Counted from the first letter of the stretch, positions 1 through 9,348 are shown. The stretch: 64,000 nt of DNA from Paracoccus stylophorae (GCF_028553765.1 NZ_CP067134.1:3391001-3455000); one strand, 5' to 3'. Notes: generated by a model not told the origin, from the letters alone. Numbers and translations are program-made.

Positions 1-1604
1 GGCATGCCGAAATCCATCGCCGCGCGGTCGATCACCGCCTTGTCGATGCCTTCCTCCATCAGCACCATTGCCTCCATCAGATAGGGCGTCAGCGCGCGGT
101 TGACCAGAAAGCCGGGATAATCGGTCACGGGTGCGGGCAGGCGGTCGATGGCGCCGCAGAACGCCGTCAGCCGGCCGATCACCGCGTCCGAGGTGGCGTC
201 GTGGCGCACCACCTCGACCAGTTGCATCTTCGAGACCGGGTTGAAGAAATGCAGCCCGGCGAAGCGTTCGGGCTGCGGCACCGCCGCGCGCAGTTCCGAC
301 AGCCGCAGGCTGGAGGTGTTGGTGGCCAGGATCGCGCCCTGCTTCATCCGCGCGGCGGCGTCGGCGTAGATCCGTTCCTTCAGGTCCGCGTCCTCGGGCA
401 CCGCCTCGATCACCAGATCGGCGCGCGCAAGACCATAGCCTTTGGGGTCGGGCATCATCCGGTCCAGCGCGTCGCGCGTTTCGATCCCGTCCAGATGCTT
501 GTCCTTGCACAGGCTGGCCGCGGCCCGGACGGCAGCGGCCAGGGCGTCGGGTTCCAGATCGCCCAAGGTCACGCGCTTGCCGCGAATGGCTGCCCAGGCC
601 GCGATCTCGGTGCCCATCGCGCCTGCGCCGATCACGTGGACATGGGCGATGTCGTCATCGCCGCGCGCATTGTCCTTCAGCCCCTGCCGCAGGAAAAAGA
701 CCCGCCGCAGGTTCTTCGACGTGTCGCTGTCCAGCAGCGCGGCAAAGCTGTCGATCTCGGCCTGCTGCATGGCGGCGCGGTCTTCGCCGTGGCGTTCCCA
801 CAGATCGATCAGCGCATAGGGCGCGGGATAGTGGCGCGGATCGGCCTTCTTGCCCGTCTCGCTGCGCATCTTGCGGGCGGCAAGGCTGCGCGCCTGATCG
901 AACTGCAACGCCCGCGCCTTCAGCCCGCGCCCGTCGCGGTCCACGCGATCGTCCAGCACCGCCTCGATCGCGGCGCGGACATGGCGTTCCTGGGTCACCA
1001 GATCGGCGATGCCCAACGTCTTGGCCTGTTTCGTGTGCGCGGTCTTGCCGGTCAGCATCAGGGTCATCGCCTCGACCGGATCGATCAGCGCCGGCAGGCG
1101 GAACGTGCCGCCCAGACCCGGATGCAGGCCCAGATTGACCTCGGGGAAGGCGAAACTTGCGCCCTCAATGGCGATGCGCCAGTCGCAGGCCAGCGCAATC
1201 TCGAACCCGGCCCCAAGTGCCGCGCCATGCACGACCGCGATGGTCGGACAGGGCAGCGCCTCGAGCCGGTCCAGAACCTCGTGTCCCTGACGCAGCAGAT
1301 CGGCCGCGCCCTGATCGCTCATCCCGGCGAAACTGCCGATATCGGCGCCGGCGGCGAGCCCGCCCTGCTTGGCCGACCGGATGACGACGCCGCGCGGCGG
1401 GGACGCTTCCAGCGCCGCGACGTGATCCTGCAACCCCCGGATCACCGGTTCCGAGATCGTGTTGACCGCGCTGCCTTGGCAGTCCAGCACCAGCCAGACG
1501 ATGCCGTCCGCCTCGGCCCGCCGCCAGGGGTGGCCCTCCATCCCCTCGGCCGGGCCCAGTTCCAGCTTGGTTTCGCCCAGATATGTCAGCACCGGTCCCG
1601 TCAT
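1..1604 (-). CDS. fadJ: FadJ/FadB-like enoyl-CoA hydratase / 3-hydroxyacyl-CoA dehydrogenase, 3' end outside window
   Basis: Multifunctional beta-oxidation enzyme that hydrates enoyl-CoA and oxidises the 3-hydroxyacyl-CoA with NAD+. About 534 residues are visible; relatives have 700-730, so the C-terminus is off the window. Residues ~30-210 form a crotonase domain with the oxyanion-hole region HGAALGAGFE and paired glutamates E135 and E155, spaced 20 apart as in E. coli FadB. A Rossmann motif GAGAMG near residue 330 starts the dehydrogenase domain, and HFFNPVSKMQLVEVV follows. The ATG at 1604 lies in a TGATG overlap with the thiolase stop and has GGAGG seven bases upstream. It is the last visible gene of the operon fadE-thiolase-fadJ. 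FadB versus FadJ cannot be decided from this part. Confidence 0.93.
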   Translation of the reverse strand, partial: MTGPVLTYLGETKLELGPAEGMEGHPWRRAEADGIVWLVLDCQGSAVNTISEPVIRGLQDHVAALEASPPRGVVIRSAKQGGLAAGADIGSFAGMSDQGAADLLRQGHEVLDRLEALPCPTIAVVHGAALGAGFEIALACDWRIAIEGASFAFPEVNLGLHPGLGGTFRLPALIDPVEAMTLMLTGKTAHTKQAKTLGIADLVTQERHVRAAIEAVLDDRVDRDGRGLKARALQFDQARSLAARKMRSETGKKADPRHYPAPYALIDLWERHGEDRAAMQQAEIDSFAALLDSDTSKNLRRVFFLRQGLKDNARGDDDIAHVHVIGAGAMGTEIAAWAAIRGKRVTLGDLEPDALAAAVRAAASLCKDKHLDGIETRDALDRMMPDPKGYGLARADLVIEAVPEDADLKERIYADAAARMKQGAILATNTSSLRLSELRAAVPQPERFAGLHFFNPVSKMQLVEVVRHDATSDAVIGRLTAFCGAIDRLPAPVTDYPGFLVNRALTPYLMEAMVLMEEGIDKAVIDRAAMDFGM

Positions 1605-2887
1605 CACACGGCCTCCAACAGCATCGCGCCGCCCAGCCCGCCGCCGATACATTCGGTGGCGATGCCGTTTTTGCGGTCCAGCCGCTTCATCGCGTTCGCC
1701 AGATGCAGCACGATCCGGTTGCCGCTGGTTCCGACCGGGTGGCCAAGCGAGATCGCGCCGCCATCGACGTTCAGCCGGTCGCGGCCGATGCGTCCGAACG
1801 CATCCTCAAGCCCCAGCACCTGACGGCAGAAGCCGGGATCGTCCCACGCCGCCAGACAGGCCAGTACCTGCGCGGCAAACGCCTCGTTCAGTTCCCACAG
1901 CCCGACATCGTCCACCGACAGGTCGTGGCGCTGCGCGATGGCGGTGGCGCACAGCACCGGCCCCAGCCCCATGACCGAAGGGTCCAGCGCCGACCATTCG
2001 CTGTCCGCGATGCGCGCCAGCGGGGTCAGGCCATGTGTCTCGACCGCCTGCTCCGAGGCGACGATCACCCATGACGCCCCGTCGGTGATCTGGCTGGCAT
2101 TGCCGGCCGTCACCTTGCCATAGGGCGGCTCGAAGGCGGGTCGGGGCTTGGCCAGCCCTTCCATGTCGCTGTCGGGGCGCACGCCGTCATCGGCCAGATA
2201 GGCGTTGCCGTCGGTGTCGAAGGCCGGCATCACCTCGTCCTCCAGCCAGCCTTCCTGTTGCGCGCGGGCCAGCCGATGATGGCTTTCCATCGCATAGGCA
2301 TCGGCGGTCTTGCGGTCGATGCCAAAGCGGAAGGCCAGGATCTCGGCCGTCTGGCCCATGTTCAGATCGGTGACCGGGTCGGTCAGACCGCGTTCCAGAC
2401 CGACCACCGGTTTGAAGAATTCGGGCCGCACGCCGGCCAGCGCCCGCGCACGCTCCATCGCGCCTTTGGCCTGCGACATCCGCCCGAACCATTCGACCGC
2501 GCCCTGACGCAGGACCAGGGGCGCGTGGCTCAGCGCCTCGGTGCCGCCGGCCAGGATCATCTCGTGCTGGCCGTCGCGGACATAGCGATAGGCGGTATCG
2601 ATGGACTGCATCCCCGATCCGCAATTGATCTGCACGGTGAACGCCACCATCGCCTCGCCCAGCCCCAGACGCAGGGCGGCGACGCGGGCCGGGTTCATCT
2701 CGTCCGCGATGACGTTGACGCAGCCAAGGATGACCAGATCGAACAGACGCGGATCGAAGGGCTGGCGCGCCAGCAGCGGGCGGCCGCATTGCACCGCCAG
2801 ATCGACCGGCGTGAACGGCCCCGGCTGGCCGCGCGCCTTCAGGAACGGGGTGCGGGCGCCATCCACCAGATAGACGGGTCGGGTCAT
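1604..2887 (-). CDS. fadA: acetyl-CoA C-acyltransferase (thiolase)
   Basis: Beta-ketothiolase of 427 aa that cleaves 3-ketoacyl-CoA to acetyl-CoA and a shortened acyl-CoA. The acylated cysteine is C89 in the motif INCGSGMQS. The second half carries NEAFAAQ, the histidine motif GGAISLGHPVGTSG and the C-terminal acid/base cysteine in CIGGGLGGAM, so all catalytic elements are present. The start ATG at 2887 overlaps the fadE stop as ATGA, which indicates translational coupling. The reading frame is open further upstream, but that part is the fadE coding region in another frame. At 427 aa it is longer than E. coli FadA (387 aa) and nearer FadI, so the symbol is only a family label. Confidence 0.93.
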   Translation of the reverse strand: MTRPVYLVDGARTPFLKARGQPGPFTPVDLAVQCGRPLLARQPFDPRLFDLVILGCVNVIADEMNPARVAALRLGLGEAMVAFTVQINCGSGMQSIDTAYRYVRDGQHEMILAGGTEALSHAPLVLRQGAVEWFGRMSQAKGAMERARALAGVRPEFFKPVVGLERGLTDPVTDLNMGQTAEILAFRFGIDRKTADAYAMESHHRLARAQQEGWLEDEVMPAFDTDGNAYLADDGVRPDSDMEGLAKPRPAFEPPYGKVTAGNASQITDGASWVIVASEQAVETHGLTPLARIADSEWSALDPSVMGLGPVLCATAIAQRHDLSVDDVGLWELNEAFAAQVLACLAAWDDPGFCRQVLGLEDAFGRIGRDRLNVDGGAISLGHPVGTSGNRIVLHLANAMKRLDRKNGIATECIGGGLGGAMLLEAV

Positions 2888-5178
2888 TGGGCTGCGACCT
2901 CCTTTTGCCGGTCCCTGTCGTGACGGTCCTTGTCTTGCCGGCCGTTGTCTTGCCGGTCGCTGTCGAAACCGGCGAAATAGCGTGCCAGTTCCTCGGGCGT
3001 GAAATCGTCCACCGCGATGACCCGGTCGACCAGATCCTGCATCCGCGCCAGACGGTCGCGGTCGTCCAGCGAGATGATGCCGGCGGCAAGCCCGCTGTCG
3101 GGATCGTGGCCCGCCTCGCGCAGCCGTTTGCTCAGCGGGGCCAGCGTCGTCACCCGATCGTAGGCCTGGTTCAGCACGGCGATGCCGTCGCGCGCGCAGC
3201 CCGAATGGACGCGCCCGGTGATGCGGTTGCGGGTGGCCGAGGGTTCGAAGATCAGATCGGCGCATTTGCGCACCGTGTCGTCATCCGGCCCGCGCGCCGC
3301 ACCGCCGGGCAGGGTCAGCATCCGCGCCACGACAGCGGCCCACCGTGCGGGGAAATTCGCCAGAACCTCGTCCATCGCGGTGCGGATACGGGCGAACGAC
3401 CCGGCGGCGGCATGATCCAGCAGCGGCAGATCGGCCTCGGGGCTGCCATCGTCGCGCCAGCGTTTCAGCGCGGCGGACAGCAGATACATCTCGGACAGGA
3501 TATCGCCCATGCGGGTCGAAATCATCTCCTTGCGTTTCAGCGCGCCGCCCATCGTCAGCAGCGCCAGATCGACGACCAGCGCATAGCAGGACGACCAGCG
3601 CGCCAACTGGCGATAGATCGGGGCGACCTTGCCGGCATCCGACGGCGCGGGGGCCAGCCAATTGCCCGACCACGACCGCAGCCAGCTGCGGCCCAGATTG
3701 CGCAGGCTGTGGCCGACATGCGCCCAGAACGGGCCGTCGAAGGCATCCAGGCTTTCGCGGTCGTCGCGGATTTCCAGCGCCTTCATCTCGTCCAGCAGAT
3801 GCGGATGCGCGCTGACCGAGCCCTGACCGAAGATGATCAGCGAGCGGGTGACGATATTGGCACCCTCGACGGTGATGCCGATGGGCACGGCGCGATACAG
3901 CGGCAGCAGGTAATTCGACGGCCCGTCGATCACTGCCTTGCCGGAATGGACGTCCATCGCATCGTTCAGCGCCTCGCGCATCCGGGTGGTCGCATGCGCC
4001 TTCATGATCGCCGAGATGACCGACAGGGCGTGCCCCTCGTCCAGACCGGCGCAGGTCAGGCGTCGCGCGGCGTCCATCACATAGGCGTCGGCGGCCAGTC
4101 TGCCCATGCAGACCTGCACGCCGCCGAACTTGCCGATGGGCAGATCGAATTGCTGGCGGATGCGGGCATAGGCCCCGGTCGTGTGCGCGCACAGCGCAAT
4201 CGCCGCGCAGCCCATCGACGGCAGAGAGATGCCGCGCCCCGCCGCCAGCGCGCTCATCAGCATCATCCAGCCGCGCCCGGCATAGTCCAGACCGCCGATG
4301 ATGTTGTCCAGCGGGATGAACACATCCGTGCCGGTGGTGGGGCCGTTCATGAACATCGTGGTCGAGGGGATGTGCCGCCGCCCCGTCTCGACCCCCGGCA
4401 GATCGGTCGGCACCAGCGCGCAGGTGATGCCGATATCGGGGGTGTCGCCCAGCAATCCATCGGGATCGCGCAGCTTGAAGGCAAGGCCCAGAACCGTGCA
4501 GACCGGCGACAGTGTGATATATCGCTTGGCCCAGTTCAGCCGGATGCCCAGCACCTCCTCGCCCTGCCATTCGCCGCGCTCGACGATGCCTTCATCGACC
4601 ATCGCCGAGGCGTCCGAGCCCGCCTCGGCACTGGTCAGGCCAAAGGCGGGCAGTTCGCGCCCGTCGGCCAGACGCGGCAGCCAGTGATCGCGCTGCGCGT
4701 CGGTGCCGAACTGATGCAGCAATTCGCCCGGCCCAAGCGAGTTCGGCACCATCACCGTCACCGCCGCCGCGACCGAACGTGTGGCGATGAAGCGCACGAT
4801 TTCCGAATGGGCATAGGCGGAAAAGCCCAGACCCCCGTATTTCCGGTCGATGATCATGCCGAAGAACTTGTGCCGGCGCAGGAAGGCCCAGCATTCGGGC
4901 GGCAGATCGCCGTCCTGCTGGTTGATGCGCCAGTCGTCCAGCATCCCGCACAACTCCTGGCACGGGCCGTCGATGAACGCCTGTTCCTCGTCGGTCAGGG
5001 TGGGCGCGGCCACCGCGTGCAGCCGGTCCCAGTCGGGGTTGCCGGCGAAAAGCTGCGCCTCCCACCAGACATCGCCGACGCTCAGCGCCTCGGCCTCGGT
5101 TTCGGACAGCGACGGCATCGCCTTGCGCGCCCATCTGTGAATCGGGCGGGTCAGCCATTTCTTGCGGAACTCGGACAT
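2884..5178 (-). CDS. fadE: long-chain acyl-CoA dehydrogenase, FadE type
   Basis: First enzyme of beta-oxidation, 764 aa, FAD-dependent. It matches the large FadE class (E. coli FadE about 814 aa), not the ordinary 380-400 aa acyl-CoA dehydrogenases. The N-terminus is charged and Trp-rich (FRKKWLTRPIHRWARKAMP). The central domain has the substrate/FAD loop FGLTSAEAGSDASAM, followed by the helical bundle and a long C-terminal extension. I chose the ATG at 5178 because GGAGG lies six bases upstream; an upstream ATG at 5199 has no such site. It heads the operon and overlaps the thiolase start by four bases. Its promoter should lie in 5179-5254, where two short palindromes occur. Confidence 0.94.
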   Translation of the reverse strand: MSEFRKKWLTRPIHRWARKAMPSLSETEAEALSVGDVWWEAQLFAGNPDWDRLHAVAAPTLTDEEQAFIDGPCQELCGMLDDWRINQQDGDLPPECWAFLRRHKFFGMIIDRKYGGLGFSAYAHSEIVRFIATRSVAAAVTVMVPNSLGPGELLHQFGTDAQRDHWLPRLADGRELPAFGLTSAEAGSDASAMVDEGIVERGEWQGEEVLGIRLNWAKRYITLSPVCTVLGLAFKLRDPDGLLGDTPDIGITCALVPTDLPGVETGRRHIPSTTMFMNGPTTGTDVFIPLDNIIGGLDYAGRGWMMLMSALAAGRGISLPSMGCAAIALCAHTTGAYARIRQQFDLPIGKFGGVQVCMGRLAADAYVMDAARRLTCAGLDEGHALSVISAIMKAHATTRMREALNDAMDVHSGKAVIDGPSNYLLPLYRAVPIGITVEGANIVTRSLIIFGQGSVSAHPHLLDEMKALEIRDDRESLDAFDGPFWAHVGHSLRNLGRSWLRSWSGNWLAPAPSDAGKVAPIYRQLARWSSCYALVVDLALLTMGGALKRKEMISTRMGDILSEMYLLSAALKRWRDDGSPEADLPLLDHAAAGSFARIRTAMDEVLANFPARWAAVVARMLTLPGGAARGPDDDTVRKCADLIFEPSATRNRITGRVHSGCARDGIAVLNQAYDRVTTLAPLSKRLREAGHDPDSGLAAGIISLDDRDRLARMQDLVDRVIAVDDFTPEELARYFAGFDSDRQDNGRQDKDRHDRDRQKEVAAQ

Positions 5179-5201
5179 CGGAAAGCCTCCGACGATCAAC
5201 C

Positions 5202-5226
5202 CGTCCGGACGCCGCGGGTTCCCGCG
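5202..5226. terminator. two adjacent palindromes between cfa 3' end and fadE
   Basis: CGTCCGGACG (5202-5211) is a perfect 10-base palindrome. It is followed at once by CGCGGG-TT-CCCGCG (5213-5226), a 6-bp stem. They lie after the cyclopropane-synthase stop and 24-48 bases before the fadE start. They could be a T-less terminator for the upstream operon or an operator for fadE. No T-run follows in either direction. Confidence 0.35.
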
Positions 5227-5254
5227 ACCTGCGAATCGGCGCGGGCAGATGGCG

Positions 5255-6412
5255 TCAGGCGTGGGCCAGCCGATACTGGACGACGTCGGTGCGGTTCACC
5301 CGGAACGAGGCGGCACATGCCGCCAGATAAAAGCGCCAGACGCGGATGAACGCCTCATCGAAGCCCAAGGCGCGGATCTGGGGCAGGTTCGCCTCGAACC
5401 GCTCAAGCCAGTCGCGCAAGGTGCGGGCATAGTCGGGGCCGAAGCCGAACGCATCCTGCACCACCAGCCCCGCGCGCTGCGCCCCCGCCTCGAACCGTGC
5501 GGGCGAGGGCAGCATGCCGCCGGGAAAGATGAAGCTGCGGATCATGTCGCCGCCCTTGCGATAGCGCGCGAAATAGCGGTCGGCGACGGTGATCACCTGC
5601 ACCATCGCGCGGCCGCGCCGGGCCAGCAGCTGCGCCAGCTTGTCGAAATAGACCGCCCAGTATTTCTCGCCCACCGCCTCGAACATCTCAATTGAAACGA
5701 TGTGATCGAACTGGCCGGTCTGGTCGCGATAATCCTGCAACGCGATCTGCGCATCGCGCCCCAGACGGGCGCGCGCATACTCGGCCTGTTCGGTGGACAG
5801 CGTCAGCCCCCTTGGCGCGAAATCGCCCCGCGACAGCGCCCGTTCGGCAAAGCCGCCCCATCCGCAGCCGATCTCGAGCAGGCGGCCCGACCGGCTGGCC
5901 AGGTTGTCGATGATCCGGTCGTATTTGCGCTGCTGCGCGCCGGCCAGATCGTCGCCCACCCCGTACAGCGCCGAGGAATAGGTCATGCTGGGGTCCAGCC
6001 ACAGCCGATAGAAATCGTTGCCCAGATCGTAATGCGCCTGAATGTTGCGCCGCGATCCCGCGCGGGTGTTGCGGTTGAGGAAATAGACCGTGCGCGCCGC
6101 CAGCGCGTTCAGCCAGCCGCCATAGATATAGCTGTCCAGCACATCCTCGTTCATCAGCGCCATGCGCAGCAGCGATTCGAGGTCGGGCGTGTCGCACCAG
6201 CCGTCGCGATAAGCCTCGGTCAGGCCGATATCGCCCTTCGCGGCCAGCGCGGCGACCATGCGCCAGTCGCGGATGACCAGATGCGATTGCGGTCCCGGCG
6301 CGTGGCCACCAAAGTGGTGGACCGTGCCTTCCGGCGTCTCGACCTCCAGCGTGCCGAACCGGATCCCCTCGGCCGTCTTCAGAAATTCGCGGGCGAATCT
6401 GCGCTCCAGCAT
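5255..6412 (-). CDS. cfa: cyclopropane-fatty-acyl-phospholipid synthase family methyltransferase
   Basis: SAM-dependent enzyme of 385 aa that acts on double bonds of phospholipid acyl chains. The methyltransferase motif I, LLEIGCGWGGFAERA, is at residues 178-190. Upstream lies the family signature HYDLGNDFYRLWLDPSMTYS at 127-146, and the C-terminal region contains FIFPGGMLPS. It starts four bases after the DUF1365 stop and is third in a three-gene unit (flavin oxidoreductase, DUF1365, Cfa). In Rhodobacter sphaeroides a Cfa-like methyltransferase belongs to the furan fatty acid pathway, so the product could be a methylated/furan acyl chain and not a cyclopropane. That choice is inference. Confidence 0.92.
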   Translation of the reverse strand: MLERRFAREFLKTAEGIRFGTLEVETPEGTVHHFGGHAPGPQSHLVIRDWRMVAALAAKGDIGLTEAYRDGWCDTPDLESLLRMALMNEDVLDSYIYGGWLNALAARTVYFLNRNTRAGSRRNIQAHYDLGNDFYRLWLDPSMTYSSALYGVGDDLAGAQQRKYDRIIDNLASRSGRLLEIGCGWGGFAERALSRGDFAPRGLTLSTEQAEYARARLGRDAQIALQDYRDQTGQFDHIVSIEMFEAVGEKYWAVYFDKLAQLLARRGRAMVQVITVADRYFARYRKGGDMIRSFIFPGGMLPSPARFEAGAQRAGLVVQDAFGFGPDYARTLRDWLERFEANLPQIRALGFDEAFIRVWRFYLAACAASFRVNRTDVVQYRLAHA

Positions 6413-6416
6413 CGCG

Positions 6417-7211
6417 TCATTCCCCTTTCCCGTCCGTCCCCTGCACGCGCGAGACGCGGCGCGACAATTGCGGCGGCTTGCGCAGATAGGCGATCCCGCG
6501 CGCCCTGATGCGCGCGGCCTGCAAGTGTATCAATGCAATCACTTTCTGCGACTGGAACGGATGACGCAAGGCTGCACGGCGCACCGATGCGCGCGTCAGA
6601 TCGCGCGCCGGACCCACCATCGAGGTGCCCAGCATCCGCGACCCGTCCGCCGCCAGCCAGTCGATCCAGGCGCCGAAGCGGCCCGGCCCGGTGTCGAAGC
6701 GGAACCGATACCCCCCCGAGCGCGGCAGGAAGGGCGAGACATGGAACAGCTTGTCGCCGTGCAGCCGGTCGCTGGCGGTGATCGTGCCGCGATCCGGGCG
6801 ATGGCACAGATAAAAATGACGCTCGCCAAAGGTGTTCGACACCTCGGCCAGCACCGCGCGCAGATCGGCCGCCGGGTCGCGGCACAGCCAGAAGCTGACC
6901 GGGTTGAAGCCATGGCCGGAACTGCGCGGCAGCGTGACCAGCGTCACATCGTCGGCGTCTTCAAGCCCGGCGGGCGCCAGCAGCCCCGCGATGAAATCGC
7001 GCAGCGGCCGGCCGTCGCGGTCGCCGTAATCGCGCGACCGGATCGACCACAGCCCGGCGCGATCCACGGCCAAGGGCGCCTCGCGCCGGTCGATCGCCGC
7101 GATGGGCACCGCCACATAGGTGGCAAAGTAGCGGAAATCGCGCGCCACATCGCCGCGTCGTCCGTGCCAGATGCGCGCCTCGATCAGCGCACCGTCCCAC
7201 AGGCTGGTCAT
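6417..7211 (-). CDS. DUF1365 domain-containing protein
   Basis: Protein of 264 aa that covers the whole DUF1365 family length. Recognisable family stretches are SSGHGFNPVSFWLC near residue 100 and EVSNTFGERHFYLC shortly after, followed by HVSPFLPRSGGYRFRF. No signal peptide or membrane segment is evident. The biochemical function of DUF1365 is not established. Genes of this family are usually found between a flavin amine-oxidase-like gene and a Cfa-like methyltransferase, as here, which ties it to unsaturated acyl-chain modification. The start ATG at 7211 overlaps the upstream stop by ATGA; the frame is open further upstream but that is the neighbour read in another frame. Confidence 0.88.
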   Translation of the reverse strand: MTSLWDGALIEARIWHGRRGDVARDFRYFATYVAVPIAAIDRREAPLAVDRAGLWSIRSRDYGDRDGRPLRDFIAGLLAPAGLEDADDVTLVTLPRSSGHGFNPVSFWLCRDPAADLRAVLAEVSNTFGERHFYLCHRPDRGTITASDRLHGDKLFHVSPFLPRSGGYRFRFDTGPGRFGAWIDWLAADGSRMLGTSMVGPARDLTRASVRRAALRHPFQSQKVIALIHLQAARIRARGIAYLRKPPQLSRRVSRVQGTDGKGE

Positions 7212-8521
7212 GCGGCTGCCACCTCTCCGGCCCAGGGGTCCTGCCCCAGGGGCCATTCGATCCCCATCGCCTGCGCCACCCGCAGCGCCGACAGTAACCC
7301 GTCCTCGTGAAAGCCGTGACGGGTCCATGCGCCGGCATGATACACCCCGCCCCGCCCCTGGATCGAGGGCAGGCGCGACTGCGCGCGCATGGCGGCCTCG
7401 TCGAACAGCGGATGGTCCATCATGGCGTGGTCGTGGATGTCGCGCGGCTCGAATTCGGGGTTTAGCGTCACGATCAGCGGGCGCGGCGTGCGCAGGTTCT
7501 GCAACCGGTTCATCCAGTAGGACAGGCTGATCGGCGCGCCCGGATCGGGCCGGCGCGCACGGGTGATATAGTTCCACGCCGCCCACGCCGCCGGACGGCG
7601 CGGCATCAGCCGGGTGTCGGAATGCAGGACCATGTGATTGGGCTGGGTGTGAAAACGCGACAGGATCGCGCGTTCCTCGGCATCCGGGCGGTCCAGCATC
7701 GACAGCGTGCGCGGCGCATGGGTGGCAAAGACCACGCGGTCGAACCGTTCAGGACCACGCGGGCTGACGACGGTCACGCCCTGATCGTCGCGGATCACCC
7801 GAAAGACCGGCGTTGCCAGCCTGACGGCCCCGCGCAGCCGCGACAGGATCGCCCGCACATAGGTCTGCGCGCCGCCGCTGACCGTGCGCCATTCCGGCTG
7901 GCCCGCGACCGACAGCAGCCCGTGATTGTCGAAGAACCGCACAAAGCTGGCCGCCGGAAAATCCAGCATGTCGCCGGTGGGCGTGGACCAGATCGCCCCC
8001 GAGATCGGCAGCAGGAACAGATCGCGGAAATCCGCGCCCAGACGCAATTCCTGCAGCATCGCGCCAAGGCTGTGGCCGCTGGCGTGATAATCGGTCGCGC
8101 GGCGGAAAAACCGCAGGATGTCGCGCAGCATCAGCAGATGGCGCGGGTCCACCGCCCGTCGCCGTTGCGCGAACAGCGCGGCGGTGTTGCCGGTCCCGTA
8201 TTCATAGCGGCCGCCCCCGAAACTGGCCGAGAACGTCATGTCCGACGGCTCGGTCGCCACGCCCAGATGATCCAGCAGCGGCATGAACAGCGGATAGGTG
8301 CGCCGGTTGCACACGATGAAGCCGGTATCGACCGCCGTGCCGAAAGCCTGCGCGGTGCGGGCATGGCCGCCGGGGCGCGGCCTGGCTTCGAACAGGGTGA
8401 CATGGTGGTGCGGGTCCAGCAGCCACGCCGCCCCCAGCCCCGAAATCCCGCTGCCGATCACCGCGATGCGGCGCGGGGACGTGGTGGGTCGGAACGGTCG
8501 GGCGGGCATGCGGATGGTCAC
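7208..8521 (-). CDS. FAD-dependent oxidoreductase (NAD(P)/amine-oxidase-like)
   Basis: Flavoprotein of 437 aa. The dinucleotide-binding fold starts at residue 19 with IAVIGSGISGLGAAWLL (GxGxxG at 23-28), followed by the acidic end of the second strand (FEAR) and the PGGHART segment typical of amine-oxidase-like desaturases. The start is taken as GTG at 8521 because AGGAG lies seven bases upstream; an in-frame ATG further upstream at 8581 has no ribosome site. First gene of the unit with DUF1365 and Cfa. In the furan fatty acid pathway of R. sphaeroides a flavin protein acts as a methyl-phospholipid desaturase; a comparable role here is inference. Confidence 0.87.
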   Translation of the reverse strand: MTIRMPARPFRPTTSPRRIAVIGSGISGLGAAWLLDPHHHVTLFEARPRPGGHARTAQAFGTAVDTGFIVCNRRTYPLFMPLLDHLGVATEPSDMTFSASFGGGRYEYGTGNTAALFAQRRRAVDPRHLLMLRDILRFFRRATDYHASGHSLGAMLQELRLGADFRDLFLLPISGAIWSTPTGDMLDFPAASFVRFFDNHGLLSVAGQPEWRTVSGGAQTYVRAILSRLRGAVRLATPVFRVIRDDQGVTVVSPRGPERFDRVVFATHAPRTLSMLDRPDAEERAILSRFHTQPNHMVLHSDTRLMPRRPAAWAAWNYITRARRPDPGAPISLSYWMNRLQNLRTPRPLIVTLNPEFEPRDIHDHAMMDHPLFDEAAMRAQSRLPSIQGRGGVYHAGAWTRHGFHEDGLLSALRVAQAMGIEWPLGQDPWAGEVAAA

Positions 8522-8538
8522 GGCAAATCTCCTGCTGT

Positions 8539-8552
8539 CGTGACCAGTCACG
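8539..8552. promoter_or_regulatory. inverted repeat upstream of the flavin oxidoreductase gene
   Basis: CGTGAC-CA-GTCACG is a perfect 6-bp dyad, ending 17 bases before the GTG start at 8521 and overlapping the leader. It may be a repressor operator or a small leader hairpin. No recognisable extracytoplasmic-sigma promoter was found next to it. Confidence 0.35.
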
Positions 8553-8660
8553 CAGGGCGGCGGCAAAAAGGTGCATCGCAATATGCGCCTGTGGATGAAA
8601 AATGCTCCGGCTGGACGCGGCGCGCGTCCTGCAAGGGCAGAAAGGCAGGGTCGCGACGCC

Positions 8661-9272
8661 CTATCCCGCCGCGATGGCGCGGGCGCGTTCCAGATCGTCG
8701 GGCGTGTTGATGTTGAAGAACGGGTCGAACGGATCGCCTGACCAGATGGCGCGTCCGGGATCGTGGGCCTGCGCGAACCCGCCGACGCGGCGCTGCCCTG
8801 CGCGCAGCGCGGCGCGCAACCCCTGGCGCAGCGCGGTGGGCCACAGGCCGAAGGTCGGATGATCCGACACCCGCCCCTGCGCGTCGCGGCTGGCCGCCAG
8901 CGCCAGCCCCGACCGGCCCGCCTGCGCGGCCAGCCGCGCGACCAGATCGGCGGGAAAGAACGGCGTGTCGGCGGCCACGCTGATCACGGCGGACGCCCCC
9001 TGCCCCGCGGCCCAGTCCATTCCCGCAAGGATGCCGGCCAGCGGCCCGGGCCGGTTTGGCACGCTGTCGGCCAGGATCGGCAGGCCGTATCCGGCAAAGC
9101 GCGCCGGATCGCCGTTCGCGTTCAGCGCCACCTTGCCGCATTGCGGCCGAAGCCGGTCGAGGACGCGGTCCAGCAGCGTTTCATCGCCGATCCGCAGCAA
9201 CGCCTTGTCGCCGCCGCCCATGCGCGTGGCGCGGCCTCCGGCAAGGATGACGGCAGGGATCGTGGAGTCCAT
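8661..9272 (-). CDS. mobA: molybdenum cofactor guanylyltransferase MobA
   Basis: MobA of 203 aa joins GMP to molybdopterin to give the guanine dinucleotide cofactor used by DMSO-reductase-family enzymes. The nucleotidyltransferase signature is at the N-terminus: VILAGGRATRMGGGDKALL (residues 8-26), with the GTP-binding glycine-rich loop and lysine. Further on are the metal-binding region AADTPFF near residue 105 and the C-terminal FFNINTPDDLERA, both typical. It stands alone, divergent from exbB across 255 bases. The sorA product at 49.6-50.9 kb uses plain molybdopterin, so mobA serves other enzymes outside this window. Confidence 0.93.
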   Translation of the reverse strand: MDSTIPAVILAGGRATRMGGGDKALLRIGDETLLDRVLDRLRPQCGKVALNANGDPARFAGYGLPILADSVPNRPGPLAGILAGMDWAAGQGASAVISVAADTPFFPADLVARLAAQAGRSGLALAASRDAQGRVSDHPTFGLWPTALRQGLRAALRAGQRRVGGFAQAHDPGRAIWSGDPFDPFFNINTPDDLERARAIAAG

Positions 9273-9348
9273 CGGGTGACTGTGCCGCCGGGCACGCCAG
9301 GCCGCAAGGGGCGGCGGCAGGCCGTCGCGCCCGGCCCCCTGCCTATTC

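Noticed and set aside
201..1823. Long plus-strand open frame (540 codons) opposite the FadJ-like gene
   Set aside because: The minus strand encodes FadJ with all motifs. The plus frame has Gln/Arg/His-rich, unstructured sequence, which is typical for antisense frames in GC-rich DNA.
2887..5349. 820-codon plus-strand open frame opposite fadE
   Set aside because: It is fully antisense to a recognisable FadE and has no domain or ribosome site.
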